Notes under the pieces: model-generated
The model's database searches: none
The model's input: only the letters and a program-made list of their open reading frames with translations
What the model was told of the DNA's origin: nothing
IMG/VR virus record: IMGVR_UViG_3300037296_000020
Span: 1-41,875 of that record
Direction: 5' to 3' (one strand)
DNA length: 41,875 bases
Source: a virus
Made by a program: the position numbers and the translations under genes
Shown: one piece after another, positions 1 to 6,483 of the stretch
Layout of the letters: the number at the start of each line of letters is the position of its first letter
Position numbering within the stretch: the stretch's first letter is position 1

Positions 1-127
1 CTGGCTGACCAAACATCTGCAACACAATCGGCTTGATGACTGTACTACAAACAGCGTATATATTACCGTCTACATCTTGCCAGTTAGCGTTAGTAAACGT
101 ATTGACATCATCAGGACTTTCGCCTGC
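1..127. repeat. Terminal direct repeat, copy 1 (assembly overlap)
   Basis: These 127 bases are identical to the last 127 bases of the window (41749-41875). The gene that runs off this end continues in frame at the other end, so the two copies are the overlap of a circular assembly. A length of 127 is also a common maximum k-mer of short-read assemblers, and the repeat lies inside a gene, so it is unlikely to be the physical terminal repeat of the virion DNA. Confidence 0.9.
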
Positions 128-205
128 TATTAGTGCAAGCTGGTTTGCTTGTGATATAAGCAGTTCAGGCACTACTATTGTCATTCTGTGCTTATATTCA
201 CTCAT
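1..205 (-). CDS. Unknown virion-region protein, 5' part (gene spans the circular join)
   Basis: This is the first 68 codons of a gene that continues at 41748 and stops at 41555, giving 132 residues when the circle is closed. ATG at 205 has an AGGAG 8 bases upstream, and its ATGA overlaps the stop of the LamG-like gene, so translation is probably coupled. The protein begins MSEYKHRMTIVVPELL and is mildly acidic, with no signal peptide, membrane segment or motif I recognise. It lies between capsid and tail genes in a cassette of four small genes, so a minor virion or assembly role is likely by position only. Confidence 0.8.
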   Translation of the reverse strand, partial: MSEYKHRMTIVVPELLISQANQLALIAGESPDDVNTFTNANWQDVDGNIYAVCSTVIKPIVLQMFGQP

Positions 206-969
206 AATGTGACTCCTGATTTCTTATCTAAATAATTAAAGATGTTAGATTTTTCTGCACCTGTCAATCTAGTTTCTCTTATCACGATGCCTGTCCAACT
301 CCCTTTAGCCGGAGCTACTAAGCTACCACTAAATGCAAACAAAAATATAGCAGAGCTTAAACCACTACTAGCACCACCTACAGCACTACCGATAGTACCT
401 TTTGAGTCTTGGTATTCAACAAGCTCCCCTGTTAAGTTACCTATTATTGACTGCGGTGATTTTACACCTACGCTTGAGTTGTTAACCCCACCTCCATTAT
501 TCCTCCCCCAGTAGAGCGCATTCATTGTTATATAGCCCCCCGAACCCCTTGATAAAATAGCTTGAATAGAACTTGTTGTTGTAGAATTTACCCTATGCCC
601 TAACGCAAAACTACCATTAGTTAAATTCAAACTTGGAATATTTAGATAATCATCTACACCATCTGTGCTAATCCAATTTAATACACCATCAGCCATATAA
701 GTAGGTCTACTAGCACTTACACTCTGCGTAGCATGGTTGCCATTACCTGACTTATCTAATATTAAACCAACAGGGTCACCACTAGCCGTGACTGGAATTG
801 TCATTGCAGCGTCTTGAAACAATGTACTTAAATCACTAGGGTCGTACCATACGCCTTGCTCACCGTTTTGGAATAGCTGAGTTGGTAGCCAGATAGAACT
901 CCATACTTGTGCTACACCTAAATATGCTTTAGTACGTTCTATACCTCGGTAGAATATTTGTTTTATCAT
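202..969 (-). CDS. LamG/concanavalin-like virion protein
   Basis: The 255-residue protein opens with a short N-terminal linker. Around residues 38-95 it carries the string GEQGVWYDPSD followed by LFQDAA and DKSGNGNHATQ, a combination typical of lectin-like jelly-roll (LamG/concanavalin) modules in phage decoration and fibre proteins. A Gly/Ser/Asn-rich beta-type C-terminal half follows. The start codon overlaps the stop of the 61-residue gene (ATGA). Placement right after the capsid terminator suggests a head decoration or minor adhesin that binds sugars; the family resemblance is from memory and the ligand is unknown. It could instead be a short tail appendage. Confidence 0.75.
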   Translation of the reverse strand: MIKQIFYRGIERTKAYLGVAQVWSSIWLPTQLFQNGEQGVWYDPSDLSTLFQDAAMTIPVTASGDPVGLILDKSGNGNHATQSVSASRPTYMADGVLNWISTDGVDDYLNIPSLNLTNGSFALGHRVNSTTTSSIQAILSRGSGGYITMNALYWGRNNGGGVNNSSVGVKSPQSIIGNLTGELVEYQDSKGTIGSAVGGASSGLSSAIFLFAFSGSLVAPAKGSWTGIVIRETRLTGAEKSNIFNYLDKKSGVTL

Positions 970-1151
970 TCGTCTACCATGTACAGCACGGAACTGTCCT
1001 TTGATATGATAGCATCATATTGTACCTTAGTACCTACCCATAACATCATGGGTGTACTATCTTGTTGATTAATGACAGTGTTAGATGTACCCACATCAGC
1101 TGCACCCTCTGGGTACAACACATCTACAGACACCTCACCTAAACTAGCCAT
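966..1151 (-). CDS. Small head-fibre-like structural protein
   Basis: A 61-residue protein with ribosome site GGGGAG 5 bases before ATG. It begins MASLGEV, the same seven residues (and nearly the same 20 bases) that begin the 88-residue protein at 41544. Its end, VGTKVQYDAIISKDSSVLYM, resembles the C-terminal repeat of phage head-fibre and minor structural proteins (GT-x-QYDAI-x-KD-x-LY). It is the first gene after the capsid terminator and is translationally coupled to the LamG-like protein, so the pair may form one appendage: this part as anchor, the next as binding domain. That pairing is inference. Confidence 0.7.
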   Translation of the reverse strand: MASLGEVSVDVLYPEGAADVGTSNTVINQQDSTPMMLWVGTKVQYDAIISKDSSVLYMVDE

Positions 1152-1184
1152 GATACTCCCCTATTATTAAATTACCAAACACAG

Positions 1185-1232
1185 AAAAACCCTAACTGAT
1201 AAACCCAACTACATGAGTTGGTACAGTTAGGG
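1185..1232 (-). terminator. Rho-independent terminator after the capsid gene
   Basis: On the minus strand a stem CCCTAACTG/CAGTTAGGG (9 bp) encloses a second stem CCAACT/AGTTGG and is followed at once by TTTTT. It lies directly after the capsid stop, the position of the late terminator T-phi of T7, where partial termination gives capsid mRNA in excess over downstream tail mRNA. Confidence 0.88.
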
Positions 1233-1240
1233 CAAAGTTG

Positions 1241-2272
1241 TTATACCTTTGGAACTTCAGTAACCAGTACAACACCAACAGTATCAGGACGACGTAAATC
1301 GACAGTGTACATGGTGTAGCAGTCAAGTACCCAAGTCATGTTAGATTGGTCATCATACATACGTGAAGTGAATGGCTTAGCAGTCACAGTAATCAAAGAC
1401 ATAGACTTAGAGAAGATGATGATTTCACCTTTAATGTCATCAGCAGTTGCGTTGAACGCATTACCGTTAACAGTAGTACTAAGAATGTGGTTAGTTACCG
1501 CAGCTTTAGGGAAGGCAGTGCTTTGTACAACAGTGATACCTTGTACGTGTACAACACGACGACCAGCGTAATCACCATTATCAGCAGTGAAGTCTTTGTT
1601 AAGTAATTTCGGATGCTCTAATAGCTCAGAGAATCGACGAGGTGTTACCAAGCAAATCATGTCATCTAGGGGTACATCACGTACAGTCATTTCTTCAATA
1701 AGTTTACCAATAGCTAAGTACAACGCTTCAGCGTTCTGTGTTAGGTCTTGAGCAGTTAGTGAAGCACCTGATTTAACAGACACAGCTACAGACATACCAT
1801 CGTTGAAGGCTGGCTTCAAGTGCGCTGGTGCAGTCCAATCACGAGCTTTCTGTAGACGGATAATATGTGCTTCGTCGTACGCCTTGGCAAATGCAGTACC
1901 ATTATTACGTGCCATATCTGGCAGATAATCTGGTGAAGTCCATTGGTCAAGGTAATCGATGGGATTTCTAATGTACATCATCATTTCGACAATAATGTTA
2001 ACCTTGTCTGACGTGACACGTTGTGCTAGGATATCATCACCAACACCACGACCTTTAACTTCAGAAGTATTCAGACGGTCAATACGGTAGTTATTGGTTT
2101 CATCAGCAACAGAACGTTGTGAACTGAAGGCTAGGAACTGTGAGGTGTATTCAAAACGTGAATCACGGATACCATCATACTTCTCTAGGTGTTGGTCTAC
2201 ATTAGAGAGTGCGCCTCCGTGGTGGGGACGTGTGGTAAAACCTGCGTGAATCGGGGTAATTGCTTGAGCCAT
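1241..2272 (-). CDS. Major capsid protein
   Basis: A 343-residue protein in the T7 gp10A-type position (after scaffold, before tail tubular genes) and of matching length. It contains the family pattern near the N-terminus (residues about 45-75, YTSQFLAFSSQRSV then NNYRIDRLNTSEVKGRGVGD) and an N-arm starting MAQAITPIHAGFTTRP. It forms the HK97-fold T=7 shell around the scaffold. ATG has AAGGAG 6 bases upstream. A strong terminator follows the stop. No slippery site or extended second form like T7 gp10B was evident. Confidence 0.93.
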   Translation of the reverse strand: MAQAITPIHAGFTTRPHHGGALSNVDQHLEKYDGIRDSRFEYTSQFLAFSSQRSVADETNNYRIDRLNTSEVKGRGVGDDILAQRVTSDKVNIIVEMMMYIRNPIDYLDQWTSPDYLPDMARNNGTAFAKAYDEAHIIRLQKARDWTAPAHLKPAFNDGMSVAVSVKSGASLTAQDLTQNAEALYLAIGKLIEEMTVRDVPLDDMICLVTPRRFSELLEHPKLLNKDFTADNGDYAGRRVVHVQGITVVQSTAFPKAAVTNHILSTTVNGNAFNATADDIKGEIIIFSKSMSLITVTAKPFTSRMYDDQSNMTWVLDCYTMYTVDLRRPDTVGVVLVTEVPKV

Positions 2273-2323
2273 TGTATTCTCCTTAAATCATATACGGTAA
2301 GAGTTATCTCCTACACGGGTTTA

Positions 2324-3163
2324 CTACTTACCTTGTTGTCGGCCTAAAGTGCGTCGTGCATCAATGTCAGCAATACGTTGTGCGAATTGTGGTGAACCTA
2401 GACTACGATTACCTGCTTCACGTTCAATCTTACCAATTTCAGAACTGTACTCAGCAGCAGACAAGCCTGTGCTTACGTTACCAGTACCACCGCCAATAGG
2501 TGCTTGTACTTCTTGATTCACATAACCTCCCTGCTTGTTGTAGTTAATTACATAGTTCGCAGCTTTAGTGATATCTCTATCAGCTAAGAATGATACGTAC
2601 TCTTGGATATCCTGTGGTGCATTAGCATTAAACGCGCCTACAGCAGTATTCCATTCAGCTTCACCACCAGCAACATTATAGGCTGTGTTCTTAGCGTTCT
2701 GGATACCTTGCTGTACCTCTTGAACTGCTGCCTGTGCAAGTTGCTGCACACGGATAGTCTGTTCAGGGGTCAGGTCTTTACCTAGGGCATGTGGATTAAT
2801 CAGTGAGATATCACCATGCTTTAATGCGTTCTCAATAACAGAATCAAAGGCTTCTGAGGTTACGCCTAACTCACCACTAAGATGTTTAATAGACGTTTCT
2901 ACATACGTGGCACCAGCTTCCGTACCAGTTGTGTCAGTATCTTTATAAGGATTGACTTGTACAGTCTCATTAGTTTTAAGTACTTCCTGACCCGCTTGGG
3001 GTACTTGAGGTACTGGTGCTGTTTGAGGCTCCTGTGCAGGTGCTACTGGGTCTGGTGTAGCTTGATACTGTGGTTGTGCTTGTGCTTGATTCTCTGCTGC
3101 ACCCGCACCACCTAATTGAGCACCTGCTGGAATACTTGGAATACCTGTAACTGAATCTGTCAT
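2324..3163 (-). CDS. Capsid assembly scaffold protein
   Basis: A 279-residue acidic protein whose first 100 residues are rich in Pro, Gln and Ala and low in complexity, followed by a helical charged C-terminal half. This is the composition and place (between portal and capsid) of T7 gp9-like scaffolds, which line the procapsid and leave before DNA fills the head. The ribosome site AGGAG precedes ATG by 6-7 bases. No catalytic motif is expected or seen. Confidence 0.88.
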   Translation of the reverse strand: MTDSVTGIPSIPAGAQLGGAGAAENQAQAQPQYQATPDPVAPAQEPQTAPVPQVPQAGQEVLKTNETVQVNPYKDTDTTGTEAGATYVETSIKHLSGELGVTSEAFDSVIENALKHGDISLINPHALGKDLTPEQTIRVQQLAQAAVQEVQQGIQNAKNTAYNVAGGEAEWNTAVGAFNANAPQDIQEYVSFLADRDITKAANYVINYNKQGGYVNQEVQAPIGGGTGNVSTGLSAAEYSSEIGKIEREAGNRSLGSPQFAQRIADIDARRTLGRQQGK

Positions 3164-3175
3164 ATAAATCTCCTA

Positions 3176-3689
3176 TTACATCATGCCCCGTGAGGCGTTA
3201 AGTGCATCAACTGCTGATTCTTGTCCTGCTAACTGTCCACCGCCACCAGCGCCTTGACCCATTGCTTGAGCTTGCATCTGGCTAGCTGCACTAGCTTCTG
3301 CTTCTGCTTCTTGCATCTGTATCATTTCTTCTTCAGTGTACTGTAGTGCTGTAATATCTACACCATTAGCTGCCATGATGAACTCTGCAATAGAGTCTAG
3401 CTTCCACTTCTTGGATAGACCTAAACCTGTAAAGGCTGGAACTACCGCGTTAATCTCTGAAGCTGCAATCACTAAGTTCTGGTTTTCAGATGAGCGTGAT
3501 AGTGCTTGTAGACCAGTTAGAATGTTTAGACTAATGTTACCACGGTCAATATCATTAATGATTGTGGGTTCTTCTTCATGTAGCAATAAATAAGCTAGTG
3601 GAAGGTGCATGTTCTGACTGAGTTGTGAGTACACACCACCTAAGACTTGCTCTGCTTCCTCAGCGTTCTGTCGAATCTCATAAGCCGTT
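3176..3689 (-). CDS. Portal (head-tail connector), exon 2
   Basis: This is the 3' part of the portal gene after the group I intron. The open frame before the first ATG reads TAYEIRQNAEEAEQVLGGVY and continues SQLSQNMHL, which is the normal portal continuation after the GERV of exon 1. Joining 5710-4665 to 3689-3176 gives 1,560 nt, 519 codons plus stop, the usual size of T7-like portals. The C-terminal tail is rich in Gln, Ala and Gly. Starting the protein at the internal ATG near 3634 would discard conserved residues and lacks a good ribosome site, so an independent gene is unlikely. Confidence 0.88.
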
Positions 3690-4664
3690 CCTTTATATTC
3701 AACTGGGTTCGTTAATTCCCAGCCCGTTCTCTTATGAACTGCTGCATGTCCCCATGCAGAGTAGACTAAATCTTGTACTTACAATAAGTACTTTAGTGTT
3801 TCGAGTCACTTGACCCTACTCCCTTTCGGGATAGTCGTTACAATCATTTCTTGGCTAAACGTATATTGCGTATATGAGCGTACGCTGTACCACTTGCGAT
3901 GTGGTTTAAATCTAAGTCTGTTAGTAATGCTTTTATAGATAAGCCTGTAGTACCACCATGCTGACGCAGACGGTGCATATTAGCTTGGAGTACTTCACTT
4001 TCTTTGTCTGTAATAATCTTATTGTGTACAGGTAAAGGTTCACGCAGTTCGCCTGTAGGATTGACTGCAATAGGAATATCACCTGATAGGGCGACTTTCC
4101 AAGTCTTACCTCTACGGATGTGTTTAATAGCGGTAAGCGACACAGGGAGCTTTAACCTATCCCGTATCTGTCTAGCAGTTAAGTCACTATCTTTTAAAGC
4201 ATGTACTTGCTGTGCTTGCTCAAGTGTAAGTTTAGATGTACCTATATCTGTACCGTACTGCCCACGATGCTGTAATTGCTTACGACTTTGTATTACGTTG
4301 GTACTATGAGTTACGTACTCTAAGTTATTAAGGGCATTGTTGTACCTATTTCCGTCAATGTGGTCAATAGTATAACCGACTGGGCATGTACCTACAAAGG
4401 TTTCCATAACTAGCTTATGAATTAAATAGAACTTATCTAAATGTGCTTTCACGTAACGGTTCTTACGTGTGATGGTAGTGCCTCGCATAGCACGACCTGT
4501 TGAACTGTTATATACGACACCATTAGTGTCAATCTCATATTTACTGTTTAGCTTAACTTTCTGATACATATAAATCTCCGTATCGTTAAAGTTGAAATTA
4601 TCACGGTATTATCTGTTCGAGACTTCCACCGTTTTAACTAAATTTTATAAGGGCTGTTATTTTA
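3690..4664 (-). ncRNA. Group I self-splicing intron in the portal gene
   Basis: The 975-nt insert breaks the portal frame. Exon 1 ends AAGGGT, and 10 bases into the intron GCCCTT can pair with it, ending in the U-G wobble that defines a group I 5' splice site (P1). The intron ends in G (AAAGG before exon 2 AACGGC). The 3' core on the minus strand reads ACGACTATCCC, GAAA, GGGAGTAG, CAAGTGACTCGAAA and later AAGATTTAGTC, matching the P7/P8 signature of T4-type introns (P7 pairing GACTA/TAGTC, GAAA-capped P8). A hairpin CTGCATG/CATGCAG fits P9. An HNH gene occupies the middle. Splicing restores GERV-TAYEI in frame. Confidence 0.9.
3844..4569 (-). CDS. Intron-encoded HNH homing endonuclease
   Basis: A 241-residue protein inside the group I intron. 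Residues about 1-40 look like a NUMOD4-type N-terminus (KYEIDTNGVVYNSSTGR). An HNH centre follows at about 65-100: HKLVMETFVG, then TIDHIDGNRYNNALNNLEYV, with the D-H pair and downstream N residues of the fold. The C-terminal half has helix-turn-helix-like segments (LTLEQAQQVHALKD, LTARQIRDRLKL) for target binding. Its role would be to cut intronless portal genes and spread the intron. GGAG lies 6 bases before ATG. It is bounded by 95 nt of 5' core and 154 nt of 3' core. Confidence 0.92.
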   Translation of the reverse strand: MYQKVKLNSKYEIDTNGVVYNSSTGRAMRGTTITRKNRYVKAHLDKFYLIHKLVMETFVGTCPVGYTIDHIDGNRYNNALNNLEYVTHSTNVIQSRKQLQHRGQYGTDIGTSKLTLEQAQQVHALKDSDLTARQIRDRLKLPVSLTAIKHIRRGKTWKVALSGDIPIAVNPTGELREPLPVHNKIITDKESEVLQANMHRLRQHGGTTGLSIKALLTDLDLNHIASGTAYAHIRNIRLAKK

Positions 4665-5710
4665 ACCCTTTCGCCATCTCTATTATTGCCCGTGTACATG
4701 AAGGCTACATCTAATCGAGCTTCTACTTGCTGTAGGTTCGCATTAATCTGCTGAATCTTCTGCCAATCACCACCCTCGTAAGGTGCAACCATATTAGGGT
4801 CACCTTGGATGTAATCGCCACTCACAGCATCATTAGCTGCTTGTGTATCAAAGATACCTGCGGGGTTAACTAAGTGGAGTAAGCGTAAAGATTCAAATTC
4901 ATAGTCAGCTAGTGACTTATTCATTTCAGATAGCTTGTATAAATCAGCAGCGTAGTCCTCTACATAACCACGACCATAGTTATCGCCATTGACGAAGTTC
5001 CATGTTACGGGGATGTACGGGCATAGCTTATTGCGGTATACTACATCTGTACCAATATCCTCACCATTAATCTCTTGTGTTACCCGCCAAGACTTGTTAG
5101 CTTGGAGTTTACAACGTGTGTACATCTTTACAACGTGGTCTACTGGGTGTTGCCCAATAAGTACCTGTACATTTTCTGGTAATTCTTCATAGAACTTTTC
5201 TTCACATATAACTATGTCTAAGACTTGTCCTACGTTATTGCGTTTAACTACATAATCGCGTAGACTGTAGACTCGAATAGCCTCATCAACACGGTGTAGT
5301 AAACACTCTCCTGTAATAATCAGTAAGCGTAACGCTTGTACTAATTGTGCGTAGGAGGCGTTTAAGAATATACGAGCACATGCTCTGTTCTCATACTGGA
5401 TGATATCATCAATCTGTTGCTCTTTGAACAAGTCCTTGAGTTCATCATTTACTTCAATACGAAAAAAGGATGTATTAGCAGGGAACAGTGTTCGAGCTAG
5501 TTTCGTAGCCAGTCTGTTCACAACTAATGCACCCTTACTTTGGCAGTCATATTCAATCTCTGCGTTATTGTATTGCCCTGCACTAACATCCTTTGGAAAC
5601 ACAGATGGGATAGTCCAGAGGGCATAACTCTCTAATTTGGATAGTAACACATCATCACGGTACTTGCTGTACAATGTTTTGTGTGACTGTTTTAACTCTG
5701 GATTAATCAT
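4665..5710 (-). CDS. Portal (head-tail connector), exon 1
   Basis: The first 348 codons and two bases of the portal gene, T7 gp8 type. It starts MINPELKQSHKTLYSKYRDD and carries family blocks such as KGALVVNRLATKLARTLFP (about 59-77) and the exon-end MYTGNNRDGERV. Twelve portals form the dodecameric ring at the head vertex for DNA entry and tail docking. Read straight through, the frame ends shortly inside the intron (KITALIKFS, stop at 4634), so unspliced RNA would give a truncated 358-residue product. It follows two small genes and precedes scaffold, as in phiKMV-like phages. Confidence 0.93.
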
Positions 5711-5726
5711 AGTGTCTCCTGAATAA

Positions 5727-6035
5727 TTATACCACTAAACCAATACCACTACCATAAGCACCAGCAGAACGTTTCTTGCGACGTGTATCAGAATCTAAAC
5801 CACCACCACCAGAGTCATCAAACTTGGTGACATTATCCACCTCGTTAGAAGCATCTAACTTAGCCTGTTCAGCCTGTTGTTTCAACTGAGCCTCCTGTGA
5901 CTTAGCCATATTCTTAGCAGCGGTCTTACCTGTTAAATTGTCCCATAGACCTTTAACGGGTTTAAGGACACTTGTAATACCTGTCAACTTGAGGACTTTC
6001 TTTAAGCCCTTCTTAATAGCACTAAAAATACCCAT
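5727..6035 (-). CDS. Small structural-operon protein with basic amphipathic N-terminus
   Basis: A 102-residue protein starting MGIFSAIKKGLKKVLKLTG, an amphipathic basic helix. A charged coiled-coil-like middle rich in Ala, Gln and Lys follows, then a Gly run (GGGG) and an Arg/Lys cluster TRRKKRS. AGGAG precedes the ATG. It is the gene just before the portal, where phiKMV-like phages keep small virion-associated proteins. The N-terminal helix could bind membrane or nucleic acid. Function is unknown; no enzymatic motif is present. Confidence 0.8.
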   Translation of the reverse strand: MGIFSAIKKGLKKVLKLTGITSVLKPVKGLWDNLTGKTAAKNMAKSQEAQLKQQAEQAKLDASNEVDNVTKFDDSGGGGLDSDTRRKKRSAGAYGSGIGLVV

Positions 6036-6043
6036 GTAACCTC

Positions 6044-6238
6044 CTATTTACTATTCTGTCGGATTCGTTCGTAGTACAGACTTTCAATACGCTTTACTAC
6101 TCTACGTGAACCTTGGCTACTAAATAACTCGTCAGCAGTAGCATTAATGTTTGTATTCTCAGGGAATGCTCTATTCAACCACTGTACCTGTTCTAAGGTA
6201 AATGCTGGTACTGTATTCTGTAATTTAACTGCACCCAT
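6044..6238 (-). CDS. Hypothetical protein, first gene of the structural operon
   Basis: A 64-residue soluble protein (MGAVKLQNTVPAFTLEQVQW...) with alternating charged helices and no motif I recognise. Its ribosome site (AAGGAG, 8 bases from ATG) is 3 bases beyond the TATAAG end of the promoter-like module at 6250-6295, so a phage-polymerase transcript would start almost at this Shine-Dalgarno and have a very short leader. Many T7-like phages have a small gene of this size ahead of the portal. Confidence 0.75.
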   Translation of the reverse strand: MGAVKLQNTVPAFTLEQVQWLNRAFPENTNINATADELFSSQGSRRVVKRIESLYYERIRQNSK

Positions 6239-6249
6239 GATTATATCTC

Positions 6250-6295
6250 CTTATACGTCCGACTTCTGATTTAAGCTATACTTATCATGTACTTA
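6250..6295 (-). promoter_or_regulatory. Candidate phage RNA polymerase promoter A (structural genes)
   Basis: Minus strand: TAAGTAC, 21 nt, then AGAAGTCGGACGTATAAG. The 18-base core is identical in four places in the genome and the TAAGTAC box is always 28 bases upstream of the core start. The core ends in a TATA-type melting element followed by AG, as T7-class promoters do. This copy lies between the RNA polymerase region and the structural genes. The first three bases of TAAGTAC are the stop codon of the small membrane protein upstream. Confidence 0.72.
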
Positions 6296-6472
6296 CGGGA
6301 TTAGAGGAACCAGTAGTAGAAATGGCATGAAAACCAATAATAAGAATACAACTGCACTGATAAAGTACATACCAATAAGTATAGGTATAGTCAGTACAGG
6401 GACAATTAAATCCCTACACTGTTTGAACTTAACCTTATGTAGTAAGTCTAATACGTAGTCTAAAAATGTCAT
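6293..6472 (-). CDS. Small two-helix membrane protein
   Basis: A 59-residue ORF with GGGAG 6 bases before ATG, starting 12 bases after the RNA polymerase stop. A charged N-terminus (MTFLDYVLDLLHKVKFKQCR) is followed by two hydrophobic stretches, about residues 22-45 and 46-58, ending LLLVPLIP. Its stop TAA is the start of the promoter-like module. The function is unknown; an inner-membrane location is likely. Confidence 0.65.
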   Translation of the reverse strand: MTFLDYVLDLLHKVKFKQCRDLIVPVLTIPILIGMYFISAVVFLLLVFMPFLLLVPLIP

Positions 6473-6483
6473 AGATTCTCCCG

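Noticed and set aside
3176-3634. Independent 152-residue gene starting at the ATG at 3634
   Set aside because: The frame is open upstream with conserved portal residues and joins exon 1 in frame after intron removal, so it is portal exon 2.
4634-5710. Portal truncated by a frameshift or nonsense mutation
   Set aside because: Group I intron pairings and conserved core elements explain the break, and the spliced length is normal.
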